From the NCBI GenBank assembly GCA_003996215.1, contig QJPP01000002.1:2418001-2482000 (forward strand): a DNA stretch of 64,000 nt, read 5' to 3'. How positions within the stretch are numbered: position 1 is the first letter of the stretch; every line of letters begins with the position of its first letter. The translations under genes were made by a program, and so were the position numbers. A model generated the notes under the pieces. It saw only the letters and a list, made by a program, of their open reading frames with translations, was not told the origin of the DNA and searched no databases. Origin of the DNA: Jaltomata sinuosa (Eukaryota > Streptophyta > Magnoliopsida > Solanales > Solanaceae). Of this stretch, positions 36,101-47,752 are shown piece after piece.

Positions 36101-39089
36101 TGAGGTAAGTGTACTCTCAACTTGCTGCTTTTGAATTTAATGCACTCTGTAGCTGAAAAACAAAACCAAGTTGATACACTTTTGGCATGTATATATAACT
36201 CAAACTAGTCCCGCATCAGTGAACATCGGTTGGATATCTAGGGAGGAGTTCCTCCATCTGTGTATTGAAGGATGCATTTCGGTATGGAGGAAAACATTTT
36301 CTCTAGGAAAATAAGTTGCTTAAAAATGAGGAAAATGACTTCCTTAGTAGAAGCAGGGAAAACAAGTTCCACGAGTGACATTCTACATTGATTGTGTCCT
36401 TCTCACCTCCAAATACACCTCATCTTCATCCCCACCCCCATAATCCCCATCCTACCTCCCCCACCTCCCATGGTATTTATCTAAATTACATATAAATATT
36501 TTTAGGATAATATTTTTTGCTTACGCACCGAACACAAGAAAATAAATAAGGAACCCACTAATTTTCCTAGAAAACATTTTCCTTCATATTGAACACACCC
36601 GAAGTGTGTGATCATCTCATCTAAAAGCTTAAGATGTTAGAGAGAGCACATCTTTAATTACTTAACTTATATTATGTCTCACGCATGGGCCTGATTATTT
36701 TCCTTGGGCCAAACACGTGGAAATATATTTTTGGTCTTTGGGTGGTGGTGAGATGTGAACCCAGGAACTTTGCTGCTCTATTACCATGTTGAAGTGTATG
36801 ACCATCTTATCAAAAGCTTAACATGTCAAAGAGAGCACACTTTAAATTACTTAATTTATATTATGTCTCAACAATATATACGCACACACACATACACGCA
36901 GGTGGACACCGACATTTACATGTGGTGTATCATTTCTTTATGATGCACTGGATATTGTCAGCATAGTGTATAGTTGTTGGATGGCTTTAGCACAACCCGA
37001 ACTAGGGGTCTGTGACCAGCACCGACGAGCCTGGCACTTGCCGAGCGAACCCTTAACCTTGTTGCATTTCTTTCGGGAGTTTTTAATGTCTCCCTCTTTT
37101 GCATGTATGTGCAGGTGTTCCTATTTAGTTTCCATCTGACATTCTTCATTATCCAATTAACATTCCCGTGTGATTCTCCAGAGATCCTATGTCTAGATTA
37201 TGTTGCTTTTGTGGTGCATTATGGAAACTTCTTTATGTCATATGTTCATGTATATGTCGAACATTATTTTAGGCGGAAAAGCAAAAAATTTTGCAAGGAA
37301 GTAGCAATCTTCACTCACCACGCACAGGTCCAGAAAGCCAGGACGTTTTGAGGTGCGAAAATAGCAGTACAATGTCTAAAGCATCAGCTTCTTCAGATAG
37401 AACAACACATTTCAGAGATCCCTCTAAACAAAAGCAATATGACTTGCCTAGCACTTCTAGTCAGAAACAAAGATCTGCTGGAGGTACCACAGCTAGCGGG
37501 AAAATGGGCTTGCCTGATAGAAAGAAGAAACCGTTTGTCGATTCTCGTTCCTTTTTTGACAGGTATTGTTAGCCATACGTTCCTATATCTTCTGTTAGAA
37601 TCAATTATTTGAAAACTTATTGAGTCACTATCAACTTTAGTTTGGTTATGTTATGGGTAAATTTGTAGCAGGATAGGGTTTCCTCTAGTTGTTTCTGTTT
37701 CACACATGTTTTAAAGAGCAAAATCAGTCTAGTAGTTAGACTAACAAATTTAGAGTGGAAACTGGAAAACAATGAACACCACGTAGAAAGATCCTATTTA
37801 AGCGAATATCTGACCCACAATACCAAGTGAGGTACATTTCCTTAGCATGTGATTCCTAGAAAGTCACCCATTGGATACCAAACTTGTCTTCTTTCGATTA
37901 CCTCGTGCAGTTCAAATAAGTGACAATCAAGCAGAATGATGCAGAAGTATTCGAGCCTATAGTTATCATGAAAAACAAAGCCTGAGTACCTTGTGTATGA
38001 CGGAACAAGCCTAATCCCTTGGAAATTGGGATAACATGTGGCAAGACTTAAGTGTATGGACAAAGTTGTGAATATCTCTGATGTCTAGCTTGCTTACACA
38101 TGGAAGTATCATAAAATTCTGTTCTTAAAACCTTTTGCTATTTTATGTACTGTGGCTGATCTCTTCACCTGCGCAATTTTCTTCTTTCCAAGAAGCTTAA
38201 AAGATCAATATCTTTTTGCAATATGTTATGGACCATACCTCTCTGCATCATCTGGACCATTTGGTTGGGAAGAAATAAGAGATGCTTTGAAAATCAAAAG
38301 AGTCAGTTAGCTATTGTTAAAAATAGGTGCCTTCAAAATCTTTATTTCTGGTGTAGGGGTAATATGATAGAAAGTGTGTGGGTCAGTTTTATGGGTTTTA
38401 TAGAAGCTTTGAGATTGTAATTGTTATAGATTTGTCGTAAGTTGTTTGCTTCCAGTACCTATTTATCTCATGTTTGTATGTTCTTCAGTTTCACAGACAA
38501 GTGAACAAATGATCTTATGGCCATTATTCGCAAATGACATTATCTATTTGCTTTGGGTAATCGTTAATTGCTTGAAGAACAATGCTTCCACCTCATGCTA
38601 CTTGATGAGCTTTTGGGAAACTATAGAGTCAGCTGAGTAGCATGTTCTGGCATTTCATTGATAGGTTGATACATCTACTCATGATAATTTTCTGTTAATC
38701 AGGTTTAGGAAGCCAAGTGACAAAGCTACTCCAGATAACGACAATGCTAAACTTGGACGAAAATTGGAGGAGAGGGATTCACGGCCTTTGTTGTTTAAAT
38801 TTAACGAGGTATTTAATCAATCGTTATTTACTGTCGTGAACCTAAAACATGGTACTATTCTTTTCATATCCTTGAGCTCAAATAGAGTATCGCGTCTTAA
38901 CTTGTACCGCTGCCATCTAACTTTAGCAATGCTTCTAGTACTATATGATCATATACACGATAGACTTGGTTTTTGGATAGTGAAGAAAGTGAACGTCAAT
39001 TGATTTGAGCACTTCGTTTTTTCCATTCTGTGCAGGGCTACACCAATGCAGTCAAGAGACCAGTAAGAATTCGCGAATTTCTAAAGTGA
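24144..39089 (+). CDS. CTF18: CTF18, large subunit of the Ctf18-RFC clamp loader
   Basis: Joined exons: 24144-24639, 26419-26480, 27313-27450, 27609-27878, 28262-28348, 28959-29060, 29210-29275, 29945-30055, 30149-30210, 31186-31230, 31926-31999, 33813-33880, 34265-34333, 34460-34560, 34632-34713, 34821-34899, 34978-35065, 35145-35298, 35732-35917, 36045-36104, 37273-37562, 38703-38808, 39036-39089. All have GT/AG ends and consistent phases, giving 949 residues without a stop. The acidic N-terminus is followed by 'VNEQLWVDKYAPSSFTELL', Walker A GPPGLGKTT (328-336), Walker B LVIDEID (385-391), sensor 1 ICICND (446-451) and sensor 2 DIRSCLN (507-513). The C-terminus 'YTNAVKRPVRIREFLK' is the conserved tail that joins Dcc1-Ctf8. 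In yeast and animals Ctf18-RFC loads PCNA on leading strands and supports sister-chromatid cohesion. No in-window partner gene is seen. Exon borders are by eye. Confidence 0.96.
24537..25345 (+). repeat. tandem triplication of CTF18 exon-1 end plus donor and intron start
   Basis: Three units of about 260-275 bp begin at about 24537, 24796 and 25070. Each has GTGAC(C/T)GGTTTGGAT, the last about 95 coding bases, the GTGAGT donor and the start of intron 1. Unit 1 is the real exon end. Unit 2 has lost 3 and gained 1 base, so its frame is broken. Unit 3 lost 3 bases and stays open, with a possible CTTAG acceptor before it at about 25060. Units 2 and 3 also share a CTATCCGATCAATAATTTAG insert absent from unit 1. 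Confidence 0.9.
25480..25790 (+). repeat. LTR-end fragments in CTF18 intron 1
   Basis: Two related stretches (about 25490-25600 and 25670-25790) share AGAGTCCCA, 'ACTTGAGCAATC', 'GAGTTAGCTTT' and 'TAGGCCCAA'. The first ends ATGGTATCATAACCAGG, resembling an LTR end plus a tRNA-Met primer site. Likely decayed copia LTR ends. Confidence 0.5.
25840..26030 (+). repeat. direct repeat, about 85 bp, offset about 113 bp
   Basis: AAGTAGTCGGTTGTATTAGT through 'CACAATCTATATGTTTTG' occurs at about 25840-25916 and about 25952-26028 with only a few differences. Intronic, recent local duplication. Confidence 0.9.
32780..33000 (+). mobile_element. possible L1-type LINE fragment in CTF18 intron 11
   Basis: Readable pieces such as 'KWLW', then in another frame 'VKFCGDLWTGN', resemble the region after the RT domain of plant L1 elements. 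Heavily decayed; weak call. Confidence 0.3.
36270..36603 (-). mobile_element. hAT-like MITE, G-rich family, in CTF18 intron 20
   Basis: Ends GGTATGGAGGAAAACATTTTC and, in reverse, AATATGAAGGAAAATGTTTTC form imperfect inverted repeats. The body in reverse matches 20560-20873. Intronic and in antisense orientation to CTF18. Confidence 0.65.
36606..36880. repeat. imperfect direct repeat, offset about 180 bp, in CTF18 intron 20
   Basis: GAAGTGT(G/A)TGA(T/C)CATCT plus AAAGCTTAA(G/C)ATGT and 'TTATATTATGTCTCA' occur at about 36601-36680 and about 36788-36870. A short ACACACAC run follows at about 36885. Confidence 0.75.
38223..38420 (+). mobile_element. L1-type LINE C-terminal fragment in CTF18 intron 21
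   Basis: The open frame reads 'LWTIPLCIIWTIWLGRNKRC' then 'FENQKSQLAIVKNRCLQNLY FW' (pattern W-IW-ERN-R-F, K..L..L..W), the usual extreme C-terminus of plant L1 LINE ORF2 after the zf-RVT motif. Sense orientation relative to CTF18, intronic. Confidence 0.55.
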
Positions 39090-39429
39090 TAAGTGCTACT
39101 ATATTGTATCATACAAGTGTTTTTATTTTTATTTTAACATTGATAAAAAAAAATGTAGATTGATATGCTTATAGGGTCGAAGAAAGCAGAATTACCATGT
39201 ATTTCATGCCAAAAACAATTTGTTAATGCATTAACCTGTACATTATAATGGAAAGATATCTCTCTGATGCTCAAATTGTCCGCTGGTTTGGCATTTTTTC
39301 AAATTTTTATTATCAATAACATTTATGTTAATTTGGTTTAAGATAAAACGGAATAAATAGATAAAAAATAATTATATAATGGATGTTGTATTTTGTAATT
39401 TCTGCTACTTGTGTGTACATATCGGCACA

Positions 39430-39540
39430 TATAACCCAAACATCCCTACCATATTTACTAACTTTCACACTATATTTTAATTACTTAATATACCACATGT
39501 TAACAAAAACTCATTGGATACATCCCCAAAAATCTAGCTT
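39430..39540 (+). mobile_element. partial MULE-type MITE, family 1
   Basis: 'CCCTACCATATTTACTAACT', 'TTTTAATTACTTAATATACC' and 'ACATGTTAACA' match the start of the copies at 10296 and, reversed, 58813-59095. Its other end is not clear; the GATACATG repeats that follow may be its remnant. Confidence 0.55.
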
Positions 39541-39557
39541 CTTGTAACCCTAGAATG

Positions 39558-39650
39558 CATGTTGTAATTCCTCAGATACATGCGGATACATGTTGTAACC
39601 CCTCAGGTACATGTGAATACATGCTGTAACCCCTCAGATACATTCAGATG
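39558..39650. repeat. 31-bp tandem repeat, three copies
   Basis: Units CATGTTGTAA-TTCCTCAGAT-ACATGCGGATA at 39558, 39589 and 39620, with a few substitutions each. Related GATACATG phrases continue to about 39725. Confidence 0.85.
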
Positions 39651-39736
39651 CAATGAATCCTGAGACTAAACCATGTATCCGGACAACGGATACATGCGAC
39701 TAAACTCGGATACATGCGAGTGCATTTAAGTTACTT

Positions 39737-40224
39737 GTGTATCTGGATGTCACTAGGGTAGCTGATAGAATTGCTTATATTATCCTTGAGAAGCAACTCA
39801 CCAGGTCCTACATTATTATATCTCTGTGTTTGAAAAATGAAAATTTCGAGGATTTATCGTTTCCAGATTCGGATATAGAGACATACAATGTAAGGCTGTA
39901 TGCTGTAGGAGAAAGCCTTTTCGTAATGTTTTGTAAATTTTATATGAAAGAGAATGTCGATTTCGTTGTTTGGTGTTTGGAAAAGGATGGATGGAGAAAA
40001 ATATTGGCAATTAAAGAGCCAGGGCCTGTGATTATTAGGGAGAATGAAGATATGTTATGGTTTACGATTTCAAAAGTCGAAAGTTCAAAGAATTTAAAGT
40101 TGATGAGCTCGAACCAAGACGAAAGTTGAAAGGACGACTTAAAGTTGTTGGTCCTCTAGGATCAATTTGCATCCGTCGTGTTGTACCGTATGTGGAAACT
40201 CCAATCTCTCCTAACGATATATAG
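39737..40224 (+). pseudogene. FBA-type F-box gene, 3' part
   Basis: FBA character: 'IIISLCLKNENFEDLSFPDS', 'LYAVGESLFVMF' and 'VVWCLEKDGWRKI'. A 1-base loss near 40057 (before 'VYDFKSRKFKEF') shifts the frame; the rest runs on as 'KVVGPLGSICIRRVVPYVET' to the stop at about 40224. The F-box half is missing, replaced upstream by the MITE and 31-bp repeats. Not functional. Confidence 0.8.
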
Positions 40225-41636
40225 CTACGATTACAATTGAATATGGAGCGCGATGATTTTGGAGGGTTATTTGTATAACGTATATTCAGAGAAGCCGTTT
40301 ACATGAAAATGATCTTAAGGTTATGAACTCTTTCTCTATAAAGAAGATGCATTTGATGATGAGAGTGGATAAATAGAATTAACTGACTAATCCTAAGTCA
40401 AAAGGTCGAGAAACTCAACGCTACTGTACTTGAACAACTCAGAGGTTACATTGAGATTGACAGCCCATGAAAGACTCTATACAAGAGACAGACTGGTGAA
40501 ATGGGAGAGTTACAAACATTCAAGAGTGTACACTGTTACAAACTTGTGTAATGGTCTTGGTCTAGATTTATAGGGCGTACACCCTAGAATTTGAGATGCA
40601 AACTTTGGGCGTAAAAGCGTATGCCCCGAGCATGTCCACAATTTTTTCCCCTAAAATCAATGTATAAGTAAGCAACTCTGATATTGTCATAAATAGGTTT
40701 TTTTAGATGATTATGGCTGGAATTGATAGGATAGATATTCCATAGCACTATGTTTCTGAGACAACTTTATCTAATTTTTGCCATTGCTCTATTACTTTTT
40801 ATCCTTCTTTGAAATATATAAATAAAATTAGTGCAAATGTTAGTTGAGGGTGGGAAGGATTAATAGATGTGGAGATCGAGGATGAAGTTGCTGATAATTT
40901 TATTTTAAAGATTATCTTGGCTATTTTCATTTTTCTGTTGTTACCTTTCTCAAATAATACTTATAATATTTTGTTTTTCTGTATTATTGGTGATTCACTT
41001 GAATTAATTTGCAGAATTGTTGAAATTTTACTTTTGCTTACTTTTTAGTAATAAAATTACAAAATTGAAGATACGTGAAACTTACGCCCCCTATATCTAT
41101 GAGACTTACGCCTAAAGTTTTGGGGGCTTACGCCTCACTCCGTGCTACGTAAAACGCCTTGCCTCTTTAAACATTGATCAAAGTGCTTCATCATTCAAAT
41201 TGGATGGCAAATATTGTAACAAAAAAGTACTTTTCAAAATACCTAGTAAGCAGTTAGTAATTTTAGTTACATACGAAAGAGTTTTGTTGGTTTATTTACC
41301 AGCCAATTTGATATTCCTTGGTAAATATGGTTATTTCTTTGTGGCGGCTATACAAATAGAAAATTAATATGGAAATTATTCAATACTGCTAACCAAAATA
41401 TTAATTATTCTAACACGATCCCAAAATATTAATTATTCTAACACGACCCCAAGTTCCAATCAAACACTATTTAAGAGTTTAATAAATCCTTTTCCCATAT
41501 AATCATCCTTAATAGTAGCAGTTAATTTTTTTTTTTAAACCTTCTGGAGTTTGCTAACATTAGTCCTAAAATATTAAACCTTAGTCCTAAAACAATTTCT
41601 CAAAAATCTCAGCTCAAAGCCAAAAAATTAATCAGA
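40225..41636. other. intergenic; GC-rich repeat pieces
   Basis: Pieces of the CTTACGCC repeat family lie at about 40560-40640 and 41085-41165, possibly two ends of one element. No gene seen. Confidence 0.45.
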
Positions 41637-42296
41637 ATGGCTAATGATATCACCAATGATATACTTCTAAGACTTCATGAGAAATCGCTCCTAAGGTTCA
41701 AGTCCGTTTGCAAATCATGGCGTTCTCTAATTGAAGATCCTCGATTCATCAAACACCACTATTTAAGAGTTTATTTCTTCTAGCTGTAATGTTGCCTGAC
41801 AAAATTGTTTTTTGGAACCAGGAGGACCTCAGGGAATCAACAACAATCCGTCTTCCTATCCAAAATACGGCCCTGTTTACGGTGGGAGAATGTACTTTTA
41901 TGGCTAAATCTTCGAATGAGTAAGAACGTATCAACGAGGTGTTCGTGGAGAAAAATGTTGGAAATCTGAAGAACAGGGGCCTCAGTTACTTAAGAAGGAT
42001 AAAAAAGGTACGTTAGAGTTTTTGTTTTACAGGAGGGATAAGAATGAATATGCGGTATATGATTCAAAAACTCAACAGTGGAATGAAGTTACTGATGGCG
42101 TGATTGACGTAAAACGAAAGTTGAAACAATTTAGTATTGCTGGACCTCAAGTTTCACTTTTCATCGATCGAACATATGTCGAGACTTTAAGTTCTCCTAA
42201 AGCTACAATATTCGATCCTCAAGTTTATACAAGTTTAACTGCCTACTTGTGCACATCCAAAGTTAGAGGGCATACATGCCTGTTGAGGCCTAGTTA
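41637..42296 (+). pseudogene. FBA-type F-box gene, truncated and broken
   Basis: ATG at 41637 opens a clean F-box: 'ITNDILLRLHEKSLLRFKSV' then 'CKSWRSLIEDPRFIKHHY'. It stops after 48 residues at about 41781. Most of the FBA region is deleted; the 3' end is open again at about 42019-42296 ('FYRRDKNEYAVYDSKTQQW', 'FIDRTYVETLSSPK'). It converges with the minus-strand F-box/LRR remnant at 42967, a pairing repeated elsewhere in the cluster. A short F-box-only peptide could be made but is unlikely to matter. Confidence 0.85.
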
Positions 42297-42966
42297 AAGG
42301 ACATGTTTATGTATTAAGCCAATAAGAAATGATGCAAAGGTCACAGATATGCAACGTGACTTTCTCTTTTCAACAAAGTACATACTTCAGAGGCCTCAAG
42401 CTCGATAAAATCTTGTTTTGAGTATAAACCAACAAAATAAAACCTATAAGCCGGCCTTGAGGAGATTTATGTGGAACTCTCCAATACACTGAAACAACTA
42501 AAATATCGAATCCAAAGTATCTGATTTCCTATTGCCTTCCCTTTAACCAATGATTACACATAAACCAATTGCGCTCCCTTAAAAGAAATCTAAGAATCAC
42601 TTAACGTTAAACAAAACAAATTTTACGACTGCAAAAGAATCTCTGATAGAAGACTAAAAGAAGTAAAGCTCTGTGCATTTATTTGATGAAAAACAGTTCA
42701 CTAAGCTTGTAATAAGCATCTCAGAAGAAGTAAAACAAAGTTCCTTATTTTATATTGGCATTTGGCTTGGTATAACTACAGAAGCAAACGATCACTTACT
42801 TTTTAATGTACTAAAAGGAATTATTACAACTGCAGTGTATCTTTAAAAGCGATGAAATCTGGTTCAGGAGCTCAATTTTGAACAGAGTGAGAAATAAAGA
42901 AAAAACAAATTGAAGTTATATACTCCTAAGAATAAGGGCCTTCAATTTGCAGTAGAATTAACTACA

Positions 42967-43366
42967 TCACCAATCTAATAAAAAGAAATATTTCTCACAC
43001 TCGCTAACGGTCCTTATTGAGTGTTCTACAGGATGCCAACTCCGACTTATCTTTTCCAACCATCAACAATACTTTACGATGAAAGAGACAATCAAGGGAC
43101 AACTATTAAGTAGAGTCTGAAGCATGTTTTTGTCAAAATATACACCGATTAGAGAAAAAGCTTTCTCAAAGAATGACAGTTCACCACACCGCTAGATAAT
43201 GAGGCGTGCTCAGATCACAACCGCTCAGAACCAATTCTCTTAACGGTTTTGCTGCCAAGATTTTGAAAATAGGCAAGGGGTATGATGTAAAGTTAAGGAC
43301 AAGATCTTTTACACCATTCAAACTCCATGACACTGTCTTGGAGTTTCCCTTCCATGTTTTTAACAT
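42967..43366 (-). pseudogene. F-box/LRR remnant, copy A
   Basis: The 3' end (stop context 'CATCACCAATCTAATAAAAA') is fused after a large internal deletion to the LRR part ('NGVKDLVLNFTSYPLPIFKI', 'LAAKPLRELVLSGCDL'). The F-box and most repeats are gone. Confidence 0.85.
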
Positions 43367-43369
43367 TTT

Positions 43370-44455
43370 ATGAGGTTTTGTGCTATGTTATTATATAGTG
43401 TATGTACAAGCTGCATTGTTAGTCATTTAATATAGCACTTTAAACCATGTTGTTCCACTTTAATTATTTGAATCAAATGGTTATCGCAAATGTTGAAACT
43501 CATTATCTTTTGATTTTCAAAGAGTTATTATTTATCGATATACCTTTGACTTCTCAGCCTGACTTCCTATCTGGAAAATTTACAGTCTCAGGAAAGTAGC
43601 TTTCAATTAAGTGGTTCTCTTTCCACAATAAACATATTGGAGAATGCATCATCGAGTCAGAGACAGTTGGAAATAAATAAAACTTTGGAGGTGATTACAT
43701 CGGCTATTCCTTCTGGACTCAAGTGTTCTCTTGTGGAAACACATTACAATCACGCCTAGATTTACAATCTATTGCTACTATCTTTGTCGATGTTGTCTGA
43801 CTACATCTAATATGTCGCAACGTTGGAGGAACTTCCCTGCTGAATTTAAGATTCTAAAAAGTCAATTTTCTTTGGATAAACTTACCACTTTCCTCGAAAA
43901 AGTTACGACATTTTTCAACTTTAATCTGAGGCAAGTTATGACAGAACATTAGCACCGGAAACCTTATTAGACAAACTATTCCATGTGAAGTGCTTGTGAG
44001 CTTCTCATAAGATGAAAAACAGTGTTCTCGAGCTCGTATCTTCACAATGTCTCGGTTCCTAAGTAGTCTTTCCCCTCATCCCAATGGTTTTGATCCCTGT
44101 AAACTACAGCTACCATCGTGCTAAACTAGGGCTACAAACTTGCTAGTACATGCCATAACTACATAGAATCATCTTATTACTAGTACATACAACAGGTTGA
44201 GTGCTAGGGATAAATTTTCTATGGTGGGAAGTGATAAATCATACTCTGGCACGTCATGATAAAAGGAAAAAAAAAGAGCAGTTCTGTACTCCTATTAAAT
44301 AAGAAAAAGATGCATAGCGTGGCTACATATTTTGGGAAGTGCAGGAATTTAAAGCTAGATGTTTAAAAAGAAAAAAATCTATCCTGACGAATAGATTAAT
44401 AAACTTTAGAAATAAATAAGTGCATTCAATTTGAAATAGAAACAAATTAACTGCA
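43370..44455. other. intergenic within the F-box cluster
   Basis: No gene recognised. Parts resemble the flanks of other copies, for example 'TAGCACCGGAAACCTTATTA' near 43950 and a related phrase near 49820. Confidence 0.45.
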
Positions 44456-45877
44456 TCACCAATCTAATAAAAAATAAACTTTCTCCTCCTTCTCCTCCAT
44501 AAGGTTCCTTATTGCAAGCTTCCTACTTCTGAGTTGCAACGGCTGATTTTTTCCATCAAAAGCTTTTATTTCTTTTAATTGACTATGCCAAGGCGTGCTT
44601 CTATGAGAAGTAAAATAACTTGAATTCTTCATATACATTAAACGATCGATGAAACATGTTTTCATTTCGATAGTTGATGATAGGTTGATTCTCCGAGGCA
44701 GACAACTCCACATCAAAGCGTCCACAAATGTTGGACACTCCTTATTCAGCCATAGAATATTGACATTTAAAACGTCAGCCTGGGGGGTAGAACCTCTGTG
44801 GTCCAGTTGCAAATCTTTCATGTTTATCTCATTGCATCCAGAAAAATAAAGGGAAATTTGAGACCAAGAGGTCGAATTTGATAGAAACTTCCTCAACTTA
44901 CAAAACCATGCAGCATTTAAATTGTTGCAACATTTAAGAACAATTTTTGAGTGCTTCAATTGGCTTGACTCTCTTGCAATTTTAAGTTCAGGAATTTGAT
45001 ATCGCATATACTCAAGTGACACCAAGTTTGGAGAATCAATCTCCGATATGTTCCCACAATACTGAATCTTCAAGACCTTCAGGGATTGAGATCTAGAAAT
45101 AAGGTTCTGGAGAAATCCATTAGATATCCTCACATATGATAGATCTAAAGATTTCAGATTCTAACATTCAACAACATCCAATTCTTCCCATAAACCAGAG
45201 TAAGACAAGTGTTCAAGAGTTGGTGTTTTGATTCTAACAAGCACCAACTCAATTGGTTCTTCCCTTGTCTTAATGGAAACTGACTTGATCTTTTGAAGAT
45301 TCAATAACTCAATCTCTTCCAACCCCGAACAATACTCAAGGATGAAAGTGACAATCAAGGGACAACTATTAAGTAGAGTCCGAAGCATGTTTTCATCTAA
45401 ATTGACCTTAGTTAGAGAAAGCTTTCTCAAGGAATTGCAATTTGTCACACCACTAGATAATGAGACACGCATTAGATCACAATCACTCAGAACCAATTCT
45501 CGTAACGATTTTGCTGGGAAGATTTTGAAAATAGGAAAGGGGTATGATGAAAATCTAGTAACTCCAAAGACGAGATCTTTTACACCATTTTGAAGTGCAA
45601 TGTCAAGCCACTTACGAATCTGAGGGGAATACTCTAATAATTCAAACTTTTCTATCGGGATTTTTCCGTCCCTATATCTCTCCATGATATTGTCCATTAT
45701 CTCCCTAGGCATGCCATAATCACTTGTGAATTTCAAGGTGGGAAGAGTGAACCATGCTTGCAGCCATGTTTTGGAGAGAATACTCATCTTGGTTGCTTCT
45801 TTAAAACTAAGAAAACAGAGTATTTTTTGAATGAGACATTCCGGCAATATGTCAGCCGTCGTTCTCCTCATGGTCAT
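44456..45877 (-). pseudogene. F-box/LRR gene, copy B, one nonsense codon
   Basis: 474 codons including the terminal stop stay in one frame, broken only by TAG at 45161-45163. Both intact paralogues have CAG (Gln) there, in the motif VEC(Q)NLKSLD. The F-box is near the N-terminus ('ADILPECLIQKILCFLSFKE', 'ATKMSILSKTW', about residues 8-43), then LRRs ('LRELVLSDCDL', 'LRKLSLTKVNLDENMLRTLL'), and the family C-terminus 'VYFLLDW'. No homeodomain precedes it; the start 'MTMRRTTADILPE' keeps the Arg-Arg that in copy D links homeodomain and F-box. A truncated 238-residue F-box protein could be made. Recent loss or a polymorphic allele. Confidence 0.88.
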
Positions 45878-47099
45878 GATGGGTTGGAGGCTGCTACGAT
45901 ACAGATTCCAAAACCTACCTATACATTGTACGAATCCTATTTCTAATGGATTTGCATAATTTAGGGTTTTCGGTTTTTTTTTCCATGTATATTATAGGAA
46001 AAAAGCTAAAATATGACATAAAGTTATATATTAACGGAATACATATAACTTTCAGAAAAGGCTTATCAATGACATTTGTCGTTGGGATCACCTATGCTAC
46101 TGTCCTGACATAAAGTGTTCATTCGTGCTATTATATATTAACGGAATACATAGCTAGCTGATTACATTGCTTATTGCAAAAATTAGGATTTTCTTGAAGA
46201 AAATAAATTATCGGGTCGTTGAATTTAGTTCGTCAAATATGTTCTATATTATATGACGGCAGCCAACTTGAGCTTATTTGTCTCAGTTTTGAGTTTTTAA
46301 GATTCTGATAATCTGGTTTGGTTTGATTCAAGTACAGGTTATATTGTTTTTCAAAATTTATAATTAGTTTTGTTTATGAATAAATAATAATCATTTAGTT
46401 ATATAATTCCCTAATTTTAAAATTATATTTTTTCGGAGACCCAATTTAGACCCCATCAAGTCCAGTTGAATTAGAATTGGCATGAATAACATCTTTCAGG
46501 GTCACCATTAATTTTGATCTCGTTTACCAGTAATTTTGCAGAAACATATTTGCAAGAAAAAGAGAAGAAAGAAATCCCGATGAATCAACAAGATTTTAAA
46601 ATACATCAGCAAAATTTGCATTGTTCACAAATCACCAACGTATTCGCCACCTGACACAATCCAATGGATTATGGATCGCCAGAATTTGCCACAAATTCAA
46701 ACGAACTTCAAATTTATGGGTAGAACTTGTCTTGTCTCAAATCACGATGAACCACCAGGATTTGTGTCAACATTCTCACAGATCGCCAAAATTTGGCCAG
46801 AAGTCCTAACGGACTCGCCACCAAAATATGACGGATTGCTAGAATTTGCCACAAATTCGAACGAATAAATTTCAAATTTATGGTCAAAACTTGTCTTGTC
46901 ATAATTCAAATGACGGATCATCGGGATTTATGGACAAATTCTAACAAACCGCCAGAATTTGGCCACCAAAACCTGACCGATCGCCAAAGTTTGGCTACAA
47001 AATTATGATGGATTGCCTTAACTTACTGTATAAACTATTCATCAAACACATTTTGCTTCAAAATTGGTCCAAATGACTTAAAACTTGATAACCAAGTTT
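45878..47099. other. intergenic; degenerate tandem repeat
   Basis: AT-rich to about 46500, then a repeat block at 46600-47010 (separate entry). No gene seen. Confidence 0.5.
46600..47010. repeat. degenerate tandem repeat, about 160-bp period
   Basis: 'GCCAGAATTTGCCACAAATT', 'TTCAAATTTATGG' and 'ACTTGTCTTGTC' occur at about 46677-46738 and again at about 46839-46900. Shorter GATCGCCA(A/G)A(A/G)TTTGGC motifs run through to about 47000. Confidence 0.75.
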
Positions 47100-47199
47100 C
47101 TAATATCAATCCCAACAGTTTTCAATAGTTAGATTCAACCCAAAAATCAATAAACCCACTTCTTCAACAAGTTTTTTTTCAAGCTCAAAATTACACGAC

Positions 47200-47647
47200 G
47201 ATATTTTCAACTCCATACTCTTAGAGCTTCCCGTGAAATCTCTTTTATGGTTCAAACTTACCTGCAAATCATGGTGTTGTTCCATCGATGACCCTGACTT
47301 CATCAAGTCCCATCTACATAAATCATCTACCGATATTAGTTGATAAAGGAAAAATACCCTGGGATTATTCGTTTCAATTCATATCACCGGAAGCACCAAT
47401 CACTGCTGATTCCAAAGTTGAATTGCTGGATATCCTAGGATTCCTCAATAGCATTCGTTATGTAGTAGTGAGTTTATACAGTGGCTTGATCTTTATTTAC
47501 TATCCTGGCATTAGTATTATATTATGGAATCCGGCAGTTCGAAAATATAAACTGATTCCAATGCCTCATCTACAGAGGTCTAGAATGTTAAGAAAATTCA
47601 TTAATGGGAAACAGATGTCGGCACAGGTACCTCATAGTGATCAGTAA
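47200..47647 (+). pseudogene. FBA-type F-box pseudogene
   Basis: F-box remnant at about 47225-47345 ('LPVKSLLWFKLTCKSWCCSI', 'DDPDFIKSHLHKSSTDIS', then stop), continued in another frame by 'SLYSGLIFIYYPGISIILWN' and 'PAVRKYKLIPMP', typical FBA wording, to a stop at 47647. It converges with the intact gene at 47753-49258, 105 bp away. Confidence 0.8.
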
Positions 47648-47752
47648 GTTGTTGTGAATTTGAAGCTAGATGTAAAAAAGGAATATATACTGACAAACAG
47701 ATTAATAAAGTTTAGAAATGAATAAGTTTATTCAATTTGAAATAGTGATAAA

